A stretch of DNA of 64,000 bases from Stenotrophomonas maltophilia (GCF_023518235.1 NZ_CP090423.1:2294001-2358000), one strand, 5' to 3'. Numbered from the stretch's first letter, positions 1 through 9,007 are shown. The notes: generated by a model from the sequence alone, not told the origin. Program-made: numbers and translations.

Positions 1-43
1 ACAGGGCCACGTGGACGCCGCACTGGCGAGGTTCGGCGCATGA
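1..43 (+). CDS. kdsC: 3-deoxy-D-manno-octulosonate 8-phosphate phosphatase, C-terminal end (partial)
   Basis: Only the last 13 codons of an open frame (phase starting at base 2, ending QGHVDAALARFGA) lie in the window. The TGA stop at 41-43 overlaps the lptC start in an ATGA. The identification rests mainly on context: in Xanthomonadaceae kdsC, which makes free Kdo for lipid A, sits directly upstream of lptC. The overlap implies translational coupling of Kdo synthesis with LPS export. The tail alone is too short to prove the family. Confidence 0.6.
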   Translation, partial: QGHVDAALARFGA

Positions 44-615
44 ACCTGCCGACACTGAACTGGCGCACCGTGCTGGGCATCGGCCTGCTGCTGGCGGCGC
101 TGCTCAGCAGCTGGGCCGCCCTGCGCAACCGCGACAAGGGCCCGGCCAACGACAGCCAGGAACTGGGCGTGGACTACGTGCTGCACGATTTCCAGATCGT
201 GGCACTGGATGACCAGGGCAAGGAATCGACCACCCTGCGGGCGCCGCTGCTGGAGCGCCAGCGCGGTGACCAGACCATCTCCATCGCAACCCCGTTGTTC
301 GAGATGCCCGACAAGGATGGCAAGCACTGGACCCTGCGTGCCGAAACCGGTTGGCTCAGCGCCAAGGGCGATGAAATGAAGCTGCGCGGCAACGTCGCCG
401 GCGACAGCCCGGCCGGCCCGGGCGTGGTGCCCACCACCTTCCGCACCGACCACCTGGACGTGTTCCCCAAGGACAGCCGCGCCCGCACCGATGCCCTGGT
501 CACCATGACCCGTCCGGGCATGGAACAGTCCGGTGTGGGTTTCGAGGTGGATTCGAAGAACAACACGTATCATTTCCTCAGCCAGTCCAAGGGCCGTTAC
601 ACGCCCCGACGCTGA
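40..615 (+). CDS. lptC: LPS export ABC transporter periplasmic protein LptC
   Basis: LptC is the bitopic inner-membrane subunit that passes LPS from the LptBFG extractor to the periplasmic bridge protein LptA. The 191-residue product has a short cytoplasmic start, one hydrophobic anchor at about residues 9-27, then a polar beta-rich periplasmic domain of the OstA/LptC type (repeated L-R-G-N-V-like strands near residue 115). Length matches the family. The start is the ATG overlapping the preceding stop. lptA and lptB follow, and LptF/G are not in this window. Confidence 0.93.
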   Translation: MNLPTLNWRTVLGIGLLLAALLSSWAALRNRDKGPANDSQELGVDYVLHDFQIVALDDQGKESTTLRAPLLERQRGDQTISIATPLFEMPDKDGKHWTLRAETGWLSAKGDEMKLRGNVAGDSPAGPGVVPTTFRTDHLDVFPKDSRARTDALVTMTRPGMEQSGVGFEVDSKNNTYHFLSQSKGRYTPRR

Positions 616-716
616 TTCCGCCGCCCGCCTGCGACGTCTCCGGACCGGCGCGAGGCGGACAGCCCACCCACCCGCCCCCGGTCCGCCGGGAGGCCCCACC
701 GGTAGAACGGACCCCG

Positions 717-1232
717 ATGAAGATTCCCTTTGCAGCCGTACTCGCGCTCGGTCTTCTTGTGCCCAGCGCTGCCTTCGCCAAGTCCACCGACCGCAACGAA
801 GACATGCACATCGATTCCGGCGCACAGTCGGGCATGCTCACCGGCGACGGCAAGACCGTGCTGTCGCAGGGCGTGATCATCACCCAGGGCACGCTGGACC
901 TGCGCTCGTCCGAGGCCGAGATCTACCTCAAGGACGGTGAAGCGGTACGCGTGGTGTTCACCGGCAAGCAGGCCAAGATGAAGCAGCAGCTCGATGACGG
1001 CACCTGGATGGACGCGCTGGCCGACCGCATCGACTACGACATCAAGACCGAGATCATTACCCTGACCGGCAACTACAAGGTCACCAGCGCGCGCGGCACC
1101 AATGCCGGCCAGCGCATGGTGTACAACACCCGCAGCGGCGAGATGAACTCCGGTGGCGACGGCAGCCGCGTGCGTACCGTCATCCCGCCCAAGAACAAGA
1201 CGCCGGCGGCGCCGGCCGGGAGCAAGAAGTAA
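717..1232 (+). CDS. lptA: LPS transport periplasmic bridge protein LptA
   Basis: LptA polymerises into the beta-jellyroll bridge carrying LPS across the periplasm to LptD/E. The 171-residue precursor has a clear signal peptide ([21 protein letters not shown], cut after about residue 21). The OstA-like domain contains strands such as [15 protein letters not shown], and the tail is basic and Pro/Ala-rich. A 101-bp gap separates it from lptC, so it may have its own ribosome loading. Its TAA shares the final A with the lptB ATG, implying coupled translation. Confidence 0.93.
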   Translation: MKIPFAAVLALGLLVPSAAFAKSTDRNEDMHIDSGAQSGMLTGDGKTVLSQGVIITQGTLDLRSSEAEIYLKDGEAVRVVFTGKQAKMKQQLDDGTWMDALADRIDYDIKTEIITLTGNYKVTSARGTNAGQRMVYNTRSGEMNSGGDGSRVRTVIPPKNKTPAAPAGSKK

Positions 1233-1951
1233 TGCTCGTCGCCCAGGGCCTGCGCAAGAAGTACAAGCAGCGCGAAGTCGTCAAGGACTTCGGGCTGACC
1301 CTCGACGCCGGCGAAGTGGTCGGCCTGCTGGGCCCCAACGGTGCCGGCAAGACCACCTGCTTCTACATGATCGTCGGCCTGGTCGCCGCCGATGCCGGCA
1401 GCATCGTGCTCGACGGCAAGGACATCACCGGCGACCCGATGTACACCCGCGCCAAGCAGGGCGTGGGCTACCTGCCGCAGGAACCGTCGGTGTTCCGCAA
1501 GCTGACCGTGGCCGACAACATCCGCCTGGTGCTGGAACTGCGCGAAGACCTGGATTCGGCCGGCCGCGAGCGCGAATTGAACAGCCTGCTCGACGAGCTG
1601 CAGCTGGGCCACGTCGCCGACCAGCTCGGCGCCAGCCTGTCCGGTGGCGAGCGCCGCCGTTGCGAGATCGCCCGCGCCCTGGCCGCACAGCCGCGCCTGA
1701 TCCTGCTCGATGAACCGTTCGCCGGTGTCGACCCGATCTCGGTCGGCGAGATCCAGCGCATCGTCACCCATCTCAAGCAGCGCGGCATCGGTGTGTTGAT
1801 CACCGACCACAACGTGCGCGAGACCTTGGGAATCTGTGACCGCGCGTATATCCTCGCCGAGGGCAGCGTGCTCGCGCAGGGGTCGCCGGAGGCGATCCTG
1901 GACAACGCCGACGTACGTCGCGTTTACCTTGGGGATTCCTTCAAGCTGTGA
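1232..1951 (+). CDS. lptB: LPS export ABC transporter ATP-binding protein LptB
   Basis: LptB is the cytoplasmic ATPase powering LPS extraction by LptFG. The 239-residue protein has Walker [10 protein letters not shown] at residues 34-42, a Q-loop near [10 protein letters not shown], the ABC signature LSGGE near residue 137, Walker [11 protein letters not shown] and the switch histidine in ITDHNVRET. All are intact and the length is typical. The ATG overlaps the lptA stop. Gene order lptC-lptA-lptB-rpoN is the standard proteobacterial arrangement. Confidence 0.96.
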   Translation: MLVAQGLRKKYKQREVVKDFGLTLDAGEVVGLLGPNGAGKTTCFYMIVGLVAADAGSIVLDGKDITGDPMYTRAKQGVGYLPQEPSVFRKLTVADNIRLVLELREDLDSAGRERELNSLLDELQLGHVADQLGASLSGGERRRCEIARALAAQPRLILLDEPFAGVDPISVGEIQRIVTHLKQRGIGVLITDHNVRETLGICDRAYILAEGSVLAQGSPEAILDNADVRRVYLGDSFKL

Positions 1952-1991
1952 TCGCAGGCGCCGGGTCCCTTTCCTTCCGTTCGGCACAGGC

Positions 1992-3413
1992 ATGAAGACT
2001 CGGCTGCAGACATCGTTGGGACAGCACCTGGTGCTCACGCCCCAGTTGCAGCAGGCGATCAAGCTGCTGCAGATGTCCACCACCGAGCTGGAGCTGGAGA
2101 TCGCCCAGGCGGTGGAAAGCAATCCGCTGCTGGACTGGGCCGACGGCAGCGACGGCAGCGACGGCAACGAGGGCAGCGACGGCAGCGACAGCGAGGCCCC
2201 GGCCGAACGCAGCGACAGCGGCGACGACTGGGCGCCGGCCGAGCTGGACTGGAGTGCCGCCGGCAGCGGCGGCAGCTTCGATGACGATGACGACACCGGC
2301 AGCGCCGCCGAGCGCGTGGCCGAAATCGAAACCCTGGCCGACCATCTGCTGTGGCAGCTGCACCTGTCGCATCTGTCGGCGCGTGACCGCAGCATCGGCG
2401 CGGCGCTGATCGATGCACTGGACGACGACGGCTACCTGCGCGAGCCGCTGGCAACCATCGCCGAAACCCTGCTGCCGGCGATCCATGCCGACGAGGATGA
2501 GATCCTGGCGGTACTGCACCGCATCCAGCGTTTCGATCCGGTGGGCGCGGCCGCGCGTACGCTGGGCGAATGCCTGCAGCTACAGCTGGAGGTGCTGGAC
2601 GAGGACACGCCCGGCCTGGCGCTGGCGCGGCAGATTGCCGCAGGCCCGCTGGAACGACTGCCGCGTAGTGGCGTGTCCGGGCTTGCCCACGAACTCAAGC
2701 AGCCGCTGGCCGAGGTCGAGACCGCCGTGGCCCTGTTGCGCTCGCTGGACCCACGCCCGGGCACGCAGATCGCGCCGCTGTCGCAGGACACCTACGTGGT
2801 GCCGGACGTCGTGGTGTGGCGGCAGAACGGTGTCTGGCGCGCGGCATTGGCCGGGCATGCCGGGCCGAAGGTGGTGATCCACCGTGGCTATGAACAGTTG
2901 ATCCGCCGCTGTGGCGACGCCGATGCAGGCTATCTGCGCGCCCAGCTGCAGGAAGCGCGCTGGCTGCTCAAGGGCCTGCAGCAGCGTGGCGAGACCCTGC
3001 TGCGGGTAGTGCGCAGCCTGATCCTGCAACAGGCCGGATTCCTCGAGTTCGGCGAACAGGCGCTGCGCCCGCTGACCCTGCGCGAGATCGCCGCCGAACT
3101 GGGCCTGCACGAATCGACGGTGTCGCGCGCGATCGCCCGCAAGCATGTGCGCACCCCGCGCGGCACCCTGCCGCTGCGTGCCTTCTTCGCCTCCGGCATC
3201 GATACCGACGGCGGCGGCGAGGCCTCCAGCACCGCCATCCAGGCGATGATCCGGCGCCTGATCGACGATGAGAACCCGCGCAAGCCGCTTTCTGACGCCA
3301 AGCTGGCTGACCTGCTCAAATCGTCGGGAATTCCAGTAGCGCGGCGCACCGTGGCGAAGTATCGTGAAGCCATGAACATCTCCGCCTCGCACGAAAGGGT
3401 CAGAATCGCTTGA
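1992..3413 (+). CDS. rpoN: RNA polymerase sigma-54 factor RpoN
   Basis: Sigma-54 directs RNA polymerase to -24/-12 promoters and needs AAA+ activators. The 473-residue product starts with the glutamine-rich activator-interaction region (MKTRLQTSLGQHLVLTPQLQ). An acidic low-complexity linker follows at about residues 50-105, then core-binding and DNA-binding domains ending with the invariant RpoN box ARRTVAKYRE near the C-terminus. The reading frame is open further upstream, but the ATG at 1992 is chosen because homologues begin at this motif. Only 40 bp separate it from lptB. Confidence 0.96.
   Translation: MKTRLQTSLGQHLVLTPQLQQAIKLLQMSTTELELEIAQAVESNPLLDWADGSDGSDGNEGSDGSDSEAPAERSDSGDDWAPAELDWSAAGSGGSFDDDDDTGSAAERVAEIETLADHLLWQLHLSHLSARDRSIGAALIDALDDDGYLREPLATIAETLLPAIHADEDEILAVLHRIQRFDPVGAAARTLGECLQLQLEVLDEDTPGLALARQIAAGPLERLPRSGVSGLAHELKQPLAEVETAVALLRSLDPRPGTQIAPLSQDTYVVPDVVVWRQNGVWRAALAGHAGPKVVIHRGYEQLIRRCGDADAGYLRAQLQEARWLLKGLQQRGETLLRVVRSLILQQAGFLEFGEQALRPLTLREIAAELGLHESTVSRAIARKHVRTPRGTLPLRAFFASGIDTDGGGEASSTAIQAMIRRLIDDENPRKPLSDAKLADLLKSSGIPVARRTVAKYREAMNISASHERVRIA
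2142..2186 (+). repeat. In-frame 9-nt tandem repeat in the rpoN acidic linker
   Basis: Five 9-nt units (GACGGCAGC with point variants GACGGCAAC and GAGGGCAGC) encode Asp-Gly-Ser-type tripeptides in region II of RpoN. Being a multiple of three, gain or loss of a unit would change linker length without breaking the frame. The acidic, variable nature of this region is known for sigma-54; repeat-length variation here is an inference. Confidence 0.85.
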
Positions 3414-3471
3414 CGCACCGCCGCGCCCGGCGGAGAGGTTCATTGGCACATCCGAACACAGGAGAAACCCG

Positions 3472-3789
3472 ATGCGCATCGAAACGTTTGGCAAAGACGT
3501 CGAAGTCACCCCGGCCCTGCAGTCCTATGTAGAGGAGAAGCTGGCCCGGATCGGAAAACACTTCGACCAGCACTGCGAAGCGCGGGTGACCCTCAAGCTG
3601 CAGAAGACCGAGCACCACGTCGACGCCAGCCTCAACATTCCGGGGCAGACCCTGCACGCCGAGGCCGGCGGCCAGACCATGTATGCCGCGATCGACGTGC
3701 TTGCGGACAAGCTTGACCGTCTGGTGATCAAGCACAAGGAGAAAAAACAGCAGCACGCACCGCTGCCGGTGGGCGACAATGGCGGCTGA
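3472..3789 (+). CDS. hpf: Ribosome hibernation-promoting factor, short form
   Basis: This 105-residue protein belongs to the HPF/RaiA (sigma-54 modulation protein) family, which binds the 30S decoding region and inactivates ribosomes in stationary phase. It begins MRIETFGKDVEVTPALQSYVE and has the family's beta-alpha-beta fold pattern, ending with a basic KHKEKKQQ segment. There is no C-terminal dimerisation domain, so it is a short HPF. An AGGAGAAACCC ribosome-binding stretch precedes the ATG. The rpoN-hpf-ptsN order is conserved in proteobacteria. Confidence 0.93.
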   Translation: MRIETFGKDVEVTPALQSYVEEKLARIGKHFDQHCEARVTLKLQKTEHHVDASLNIPGQTLHAEAGGQTMYAAIDVLADKLDRLVIKHKEKKQQHAPLPVGDNGG

Positions 3790-3810
3790 TCGCCACCGTT
3801 TCCCGCAGAC

Positions 3811-4263
3811 ATGCCCCTGAATGACCTCCTGGCGGCCGTGCAGACCCAGCTCTGCACGGCCACCGACCGCGACAGCGTCCTGCAGGCCGCCGCCGGGTTG
3901 CTGGCCTGCCGCCAGGCCAACGCCGAACAGATCTACCTGAACCTGTGCCAGCGTGAAGCGCTGGGCAGCACGGCGATCGGTCACGGCATCGCCATCCCCC
4001 ACGGCCGCGCGCCGACCCTGGACCGCCCACGCGGCGCCCTGCTGCGGTTGGCCACCCCGGTCGACTTCGGCGGCGACGAACCGGTCGACCTGGTATTTGC
4101 GATCGCCGTCCCCGCCCATTACACGCACCAGCACCTGATGCTGCTGTCCGAGCTGGCCGAACTGTTCTCCGCGCCGGCCATCCGCCAGGCGCTGCGTGAC
4201 GCCGGCGACGCCCGGGCGCTGCGCCAGGCGCTGGACCTGCCCCCACCTGCGAGCGCCGCATGA
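3811..4263 (+). CDS. ptsN: PTS IIA-like nitrogen regulatory protein PtsN (EIIA-Ntr)
   Basis: EIIA-Ntr is a phosphocarrier acting in regulation (nitrogen/carbon balance, potassium transport) rather than sugar uptake. The 150-residue protein carries the phosphorylatable histidine in GIAIPHGR (His64). No permease domains are attached. It overlaps hprK by 4 bp (ATGA), indicating coupled translation. A dedicated ptsO/ptsP pair is not in the window, so it may be fed by the EI/HPr pair at 6.9-9.0 kb; that link is inferred. Confidence 0.92.
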   Translation: MPLNDLLAAVQTQLCTATDRDSVLQAAAGLLACRQANAEQIYLNLCQREALGSTAIGHGIAIPHGRAPTLDRPRGALLRLATPVDFGGDEPVDLVFAIAVPAHYTHQHLMLLSELAELFSAPAIRQALRDAGDARALRQALDLPPPASAA

Positions 4264-5210
4264 ATACCAGCATCACCGCACGCGAACTGTTCGAACAGCA
4301 GCGCGAGCGGCTCGGCCTGCGCTGGGCCGCCGGCCAGTCCGGCGAAAAGCGCGAGCTGGAGGCCGGCAATACGGTCTCGCGGCGCCCGTCGCTGGCCGGC
4401 TACCTCAATGCGATCTACCCCAACAAGGTGCAGATCCTGGGCACCGAAGAGCTGTCCTGGCTGGATGCGCTGGAACCGCGCCAGCGCTGGGAAACGATCG
4501 AGAAGATCATGCAGTCGCATCCGCTGGCGCTGGTGCTGACCCGCAACCAGCCCTGTCCGGAAGACCTGCGCGCCGCCGCCGATGAATCCGGCACGCCGCT
4601 GTGGCTGTCACCCAAGCGCGGCCACGAGCTGCTCAACCATCTGTCCTACCACCTGGCGCGCACGCTGGCGCCACGGGTGATCCTGCATGGCGTGTTCATG
4701 GAGATCTACTCCATCGGCGTGCTGATCACCGGTGAGGCAGGCTCGGGCAAGAGCGAGCTGGCGCTGGAGCTGCTCAGCCGTGGCCACCGGCTGGTGGCCG
4801 ACGACGCCCCCGAGTTCACCCAGATCGCCCCCGACGTGCTTGATGGCACCTGCCCTGAGCTGCTGCAGGACCTGCTGGAAGTGCGCGGTCTGGGCGTGCT
4901 GAACGTGCGCGAGATGTTCGGCGACACGGCTGTAAAGAAGAACAAGTACCTTCGGTTGATCGTCCACCTGACCAAGCCGATGACCGAACCCACGCCGCAC
5001 GGCTACGAACGCCTGACCGGTGATTCGGGCACCCGCCATGTGCTGGACCTGGACGTGCCGCTGATCACCCTGCCGGTGATGCCGGGCCGCAACCTGGCCG
5101 TGCTGACCGAGGCGGCCACCCGTCTGCACATCCTGCGTACCAAGGGCATCGACCCGGCGGCGATGTTCATCGCCCGCCACAGCAACCTGCTGGAACGGCG
5201 AACGCCCTGA
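4260..5210 (+). CDS. hprK: HPr kinase/phosphorylase
   Basis: HprK phosphorylates, and by phosphorolysis dephosphorylates, HPr on Ser46. The 316-residue protein has the family's N-terminal domain, then the catalytic domain with HG in [10 protein letters not shown] (about residue 142), Walker A GEAGSGKS at residues 158-165, the DDAPEF segment and the C-terminal signature in [17 protein letters not shown]. It lies between ptsN and rapZ. The HPr at 6932 keeps the target serine, so the kinase and its substrate are encoded within 2 kb. Confidence 0.95.
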   Translation: MNTSITARELFEQQRERLGLRWAAGQSGEKRELEAGNTVSRRPSLAGYLNAIYPNKVQILGTEELSWLDALEPRQRWETIEKIMQSHPLALVLTRNQPCPEDLRAAADESGTPLWLSPKRGHELLNHLSYHLARTLAPRVILHGVFMEIYSIGVLITGEAGSGKSELALELLSRGHRLVADDAPEFTQIAPDVLDGTCPELLQDLLEVRGLGVLNVREMFGDTAVKKNKYLRLIVHLTKPMTEPTPHGYERLTGDSGTRHVLDLDVPLITLPVMPGRNLAVLTEAATRLHILRTKGIDPAAMFIARHSNLLERRTP

Positions 5211-5241
5211 CCCCCTGCCCTGCCCTGCCAAGAGCCTGTCC

Positions 5242-6126
5242 ATGAGCACCGTCACTCCCACCGCCCCGACCCTGATCATCGTCAGCGGCCTGTCCGGCTC
5301 GGGTAAATCCGTCGCCCTGAAGACCTTCGAGGACCAGGACTACTACTGCTCGGACAACCTGCCGATCCACCTGTTGCCGGACTTCGTGCGCAGCCTGCTG
5401 GACAACCACGACGGCCGCGCGCCGCGCCGCTTGGCGGTGGGTATCGACGTGCGCGGCCAGGCCGACCTGAGCCAGCTGGGCGACTGGCGGCAGCTGGCCA
5501 CCGACGCCGGCGTTGAAGTGAAGGTGCTGTTCTTCGAGGCCAGCGACGAGACCGTCCTCAAGCGCTATGCCGACACCCGCCGCCGGCATCCGCTGAGCCA
5601 GCTCGGACTTTCCCTGCCCGAGGCGATCGCCCGCGAACGCGAACTGACCGCGCCGCTGCGGCGCGAAGCCGACGCGGTGATCGATACCAGCAGCCTCAAT
5701 GTGCATCAGCTGCGCCGTCGCATCATCACCGAGTTCGCGATGGGCCATGCCACCAGTCTGTCGCTGTTGTTCGAATCGTTTGCCTACAAGCGTGGCGTGC
5801 CGGCCGAAGCAGACTTCGTATTCGACGCACGGGTGCTGCCCAACCCGCACTGGGATCCCGACCTGCGCGCGCTCAGCGGGCGCGAACCCGGCGTGCGCGA
5901 CTACCTGGAGGCGCAGCCGGATGTGCAGCGCTATCTGGCCCAGCTGATGGATTTTCTCGATACCTGGCTGCCGAAGCTGGGCGACGGCACCCGCAGCTAC
6001 GTGACCGTGGCCTTCGGCTGCACCGGTGGCAAGCACCGCTCGGTGTTCCTGGCCGAGCGCATGGCGCGGCATGCGCGCGAGATGGGCTGGGAAGACGTGG
6101 CGACCTATCACCGCGAACAGGATTGA
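5242..6126 (+). CDS. rapZ: RNase adapter protein RapZ
   Basis: RapZ (YvcJ/YhbJ) is an NTP-binding protein; in enterics it delivers the sRNA GlmZ to RNase E and so controls GlmS. The 294-residue product has Walker A GLSGSGKS at residues 16-23 and the conserved C-terminal block [18 protein letters not shown]. It is the last gene of the rpoN-hpf-ptsN-hprK-rapZ run. Whether GlmZ-like sRNAs exist in this species is not visible here. Confidence 0.95.
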   Translation: MSTVTPTAPTLIIVSGLSGSGKSVALKTFEDQDYYCSDNLPIHLLPDFVRSLLDNHDGRAPRRLAVGIDVRGQADLSQLGDWRQLATDAGVEVKVLFFEASDETVLKRYADTRRRHPLSQLGLSLPEAIARERELTAPLRREADAVIDTSSLNVHQLRRRIITEFAMGHATSLSLLFESFAYKRGVPAEADFVFDARVLPNPHWDPDLRALSGREPGVRDYLEAQPDVQRYLAQLMDFLDTWLPKLGDGTRSYVTVAFGCTGGKHRSVFLAERMARHAREMGWEDVATYHREQD

Positions 6127-6214
6127 GGGCGTCGGCCGGGCTGCGCCCGGCACCCGCTGGTGGTGCCGGCCGCTGGCCGGCAACAGCAACAGCAACAGCA
6201 GCATTTGGTGGGAT

Positions 6215-6316
6215 GGCGGGGCGGGCCAGCAAGCGGGGGACGCTGCAAGTACATCCCTGTAAGCTCGGTCGCCGCATCCATGCGGCTCACGCCCCCGCTT
6301 GCTGCCCCACCCCGCC
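6215..6316 (+). repeat. 102-bp palindromic element, copy 1
   Basis: Two 25-nt arms (6215-6239 and 6292-6316) are inverted repeats with two mismatches (arm core CAGCAAGCGGGGG). They enclose a 52-nt core that contains its own hairpin around GCCGCATCCATGCGGC. The element at 18194-18295 has the same total length, arm length and core layout in the opposite orientation. Confidence 0.8.
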
Positions 6317-6363
6317 TTCGACAGATTCCCGCCATCTGTCGGGACGGCGTTCTGCCGCTGATG

Positions 6364-6387
6364 GTAGGTGTCGACCTTGGTCGACAC
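6364..6387 (+). repeat. SMAG (GTAG-headed) short palindromic repeat
   Basis: The 24-bp unit begins GTAG and continues as a palindrome around GTGTCGACC-TTGGTCGACAC. This matches the GTAG-headed palindromes known to occur in very large numbers in S. maltophilia. A related hairpin without the GTAG head follows at about 6390-6412. Confidence 0.85.
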
Positions 6388-6429
6388 GGTGGATCCACAC
6401 CATGCGTGGATGGATCGGAACCCAGGGGT

Positions 6430-6468
6430 GGGTCAGAGCCCATTTCCCGTGGAAAAGGGATCCGGCCC
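6430..6468. repeat. GGGTC-type 39-bp hairpin repeat
   Basis: The left arm begins GGGTCAGAGCCCATTTCC and the right arm is GGAAAAGGGATCCGGCCC around a 3-nt loop. Four of 18 pairs are mismatched. The same arm-loop layout and total length recur at 59209-59247, with related hairpins at 10647 and 18122. Confidence 0.7.
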
Positions 6469-6546
6469 CGGCATCGCTGAATACGGGACACAGTGCCCCT
6501 CTCCTGCTGCTATCGCCGATTCACCTTGACCTGTTAACGTGCAGTA

Positions 6547-6939
6547 ATGACCTGTGGCATTCTCCTCGTAACACACCCTGGGGTCGGGACCGCCCTGCTT
6601 GATGTGGCGACCCGGCTCCTGCGGCAATTGCCGCTGAAGACCGAAGCTTTCGAAGTACCGTTCGACGCAGACCTGGACGCCCTGCTCCCGCTCGCCTCGG
6701 CCGCCCTGCGGCGGGTCGATGGTGGTGCAGGCGTGCTGATCCTGACCGACCTGTACGGTGCCAGCCCCGCCAATCTTGCCGGGCAGCTGGCCCGGCTGGG
6801 GACCCCGGTTCGCCGGGTGTCGGCGCTGAGCCTGCCGATGTTGCTGCGGGTGATGAATTATCCGGAACAGGGACTGGATCAACTGCCCGCCACAGCCGCG
6901 GCGGGTACCCGTAATGGAGCGATAGTCGACGATGCTTGA
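6547..6939 (+). CDS. PTS EIIA component, mannose/fructose family
   Basis: This 130-residue stand-alone EIIA of the mannose class has the phosphorylatable His10 in LLVTHPGVG and the LTDLYGASPAN segment typical of the fold. No IIB, IIC or IID partner is nearby. As in other Xanthomonadaceae and betaproteobacteria, the EIIA-Man/HPr/EI trio next to hprK and ptsN is more likely regulatory than a sugar importer (inference). It overlaps ptsH by 8 bp. Confidence 0.9.
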   Translation: MTCGILLVTHPGVGTALLDVATRLLRQLPLKTEAFEVPFDADLDALLPLASAALRRVDGGAGVLILTDLYGASPANLAGQLARLGTPVRRVSALSLPMLLRVMNYPEQGLDQLPATAAAGTRNGAIVDDA

Positions 6940-7201
6940 ACGAGAACTCACCGTGAGCAACCGCCTGGGCCTGCATGCCCGGGCCACCGCCAAGCTGGTG
7001 CAGACCCTGGCGCCTTTCCGCTGCAACGTGACCATGGCCGCCAAGGGCCGTGAGATCAACGCCAAGAGCATCATGGGCGTGATGCTGCTGGCCGCCGGCC
7101 AGGGCACTCCGGTTACCGTGCGCATCACCGGCGAGGACGAGTCGGCCGCGATGGATGCGGTGGTGGACCTGTTCGAACGCCGCTTCGACGAGGACAGCTG
7201 A
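6932..7201 (+). CDS. ptsH: Phosphocarrier protein HPr
   Basis: HPr relays phosphate from enzyme I to EIIA domains. In the 89-residue product the catalytic His15 lies in NRLGLHARAT, and the HprK target Ser46 lies in INAKSIMGVM. Both key residues are intact, so it can serve as phosphocarrier and as regulatory substrate. It overlaps the EIIA gene upstream, and ptsI starts 2 nt after its stop. Confidence 0.95.
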   Translation: MLERELTVSNRLGLHARATAKLVQTLAPFRCNVTMAAKGREINAKSIMGVMLLAAGQGTPVTVRITGEDESAAMDAVVDLFERRFDEDS

Positions 7202-7203
7202 GC

Positions 7204-8973
7204 GTGCCACGCGCGCGCGCCGGCCAGCCTTCTTCCGGCCTGCGGCCGGTACAGCTGTTGGCCGGCCACGGCGCCGCACGCGGCACGGCGATGGGCCGCG
7301 CCCGGGTGCGCCTGCCGCATGCGCTGGAGGTAGCCGAACAACGGGTGGCGCCCAGCCAGGTGGAGGCCGAACTGGCCCGCCTGCACCACGCAGTGGCCGC
7401 CGCGCGCACCGAAATGCACGAGCTGCGCCAGCGCCTGCACGGTGCCCTGAGCCAGGAAGTGGGCGAATTCCTCGACCTGCACGCCCTGCTGCTGGACGAC
7501 CCCGAGCTGCTGCACGGGCTGGATGAGCTGATCCGCAGCGGTCCGTACAGCGCCGGCTATGCCCTGCGCGTGCAGCGCGACCGCCTGGCCAAGGTCTTCG
7601 ATGGCATGGACGATGCCTATCTGAAGAGCCGCATGGACGATCTGGACCACGTGATCGGCCGCATCCATGCCTTCCTGCAACCCGAGCGCGCGCCGGTGGT
7701 GAAGGGCCTGGCCGGCGAGATCCTGGTCTGCGACAACATCGCCCCGTCCGAGCTGGCCCAGCTGCAGGCACAGGGCGTGGTCGGCATCGTCACGGCGGCC
7801 GGCAGCGCGCTGTCACACAGCGCCATCCTGGCGCGCAGCCTGCATCTGCCGTTGATCGTGAACGTGCCGCAGCTGCTGAGCCGCGTCGCCGATGGCGATG
7901 TGCTGATCATCGATGGCGCCGACGGCAGCATCACCGCCAACCCGCTGGCCGACAACCTGCGCGACTACCGCGCGCGCCTGAAGGAACACGCACGCGAACA
8001 GCGCGAGCTCGGGCGCCTGCGCAGCAAGCCCAGCCGCACCCGCGACCAGGTCGACATCGCCCTGCTGGCCAATGCCGAATCGCTGGAAGATGTGACCCAG
8101 GCCCATGCGCTGGGCGCCCAGGGCCTGGGCCTGTACCGCACCGAATTCCTGTTCCTGCAGCGTAACGAGCTGCCGGACGAGGAAGAACAGTTCCAGACCT
8201 ACCGCGACGCCGCGCTGGGCATGAGCGGGCGGCCGGTGACCATCCGTACGCTGGACCTGGGTGCGGACAAGGCCGACCGCACTGGCCTGACCCTGAGCAA
8301 CGAGGAGAATCCGGCGCTGGGCCTGCGTGGCGTACGCCTGTCGCTGGCGCGGCCGAAGGTAGCCGATACCCAGCTGCGTGCGATCCTGCGTGCATCGGCC
8401 TACGGCAAGCTGCGCGTGCTGCTGCCGATGATCAGCACCCGCGAGGAACTGCTGGCGGTGCGCCGGCGCATGCTGAAGCTGACCGAGCAGCTGCGCGGCG
8501 AAGGCCACATGGTGTCCGAGCATGTGCCGCTGGGCGCGATGATCGAAGTACCCGCCGCCGCGCTGGCGCTGGAGAGTTTCATCGATCTGGTCGACTTCCT
8601 GTCGGTTGGCACCAACGATCTGGTGCAGTACCTGCTGGCCGCCGACCGCAACAACGAAGCGCTCGGCGAGTTGTATTCGCCCCTGCACCCGGCGGTGCTG
8701 CGCCTGCTGCAGATGGTGATCGAGACCGGCGCGCGCCATCGCATTCCGGTAGCGGTGTGTGGCGAGATGGCCGGCGATGCACGGATGACGCCCCTGCTGC
8801 TGGCGCTGGGCCTGACCGAGTTCAGCCTGCATCCGGGCACCCTGCTGGAAGTGCGCCGCGCGATCCGCGAGGCTGATCTGGCCACGCTGCGCGCGCGCGC
8901 ACCGAAGTTGCTGGCCGCCCGCGACCGCCGTGCCATCGAGCGCTGGCTGGCGCTGGTGGCCGACACGCCCTGA
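7204..8973 (+). CDS. ptsI: Phosphoenolpyruvate-protein phosphotransferase (enzyme I)
   Basis: Enzyme I autophosphorylates from PEP and charges HPr. The 589-residue protein has the HPr-binding N-terminal domain, the active histidine in GSALSHSAIL (His205), and the PEP-binding barrel with GLYRTEFLF, SVGTNDLVQYLLAADR and the catalytic-cysteine segment VAVCGEMAGD. The start is taken as the GTG at 7204, 2 nt after ptsH; an internal start such as Met30 is possible because the first residues are Arg/Gly-rich and less conserved. Confidence 0.95.
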   Translation: MPRARAGQPSSGLRPVQLLAGHGAARGTAMGRARVRLPHALEVAEQRVAPSQVEAELARLHHAVAAARTEMHELRQRLHGALSQEVGEFLDLHALLLDDPELLHGLDELIRSGPYSAGYALRVQRDRLAKVFDGMDDAYLKSRMDDLDHVIGRIHAFLQPERAPVVKGLAGEILVCDNIAPSELAQLQAQGVVGIVTAAGSALSHSAILARSLHLPLIVNVPQLLSRVADGDVLIIDGADGSITANPLADNLRDYRARLKEHAREQRELGRLRSKPSRTRDQVDIALLANAESLEDVTQAHALGAQGLGLYRTEFLFLQRNELPDEEEQFQTYRDAALGMSGRPVTIRTLDLGADKADRTGLTLSNEENPALGLRGVRLSLARPKVADTQLRAILRASAYGKLRVLLPMISTREELLAVRRRMLKLTEQLRGEGHMVSEHVPLGAMIEVPAAALALESFIDLVDFLSVGTNDLVQYLLAADRNNEALGELYSPLHPAVLRLLQMVIETGARHRIPVAVCGEMAGDARMTPLLLALGLTEFSLHPGTLLEVRRAIREADLATLRARAPKLLAARDRRAIERWLALVADTP

Positions 8974-8992
8974 TTTCCGCGCTACGCGCCCG

Positions 8993-9007
8993 CCGGGCAT
9001 GGCCCGG
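8993..9007. repeat. Small GCCGGGCATGGCCCGG palindrome
   Basis: The 15-bp palindrome CCGGGCATGGCCCGG lies 20 bp after the ptsI stop. The same sequence recurs just after tag (16987-17003), and degraded forms occur at about 26668 and 37530. Placement behind stop codons suggests an mRNA 3'-end hairpin or a dispersed repeat. Confidence 0.6.

Larger units (their letters stand above)
6127..6546. other. Repeat-rich intergenic region between rapZ and the PTS genes
   Basis: This 420-bp gap has no credible gene. It contains a GCCGGCCGCTGGCCGGC inverted repeat (about 6160-6177), a CAACAG-type triplet run (6181-6201), a 102-bp palindromic element (6215-6316), a SMAG repeat (6364-6387), a second small hairpin with arms around GGATCCAC/GTGGAT (about 6390-6412), and a GGGTC-type hairpin (6430-6468). 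It looks like a landing zone for several intergenic repeat families. Confidence 0.8.
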
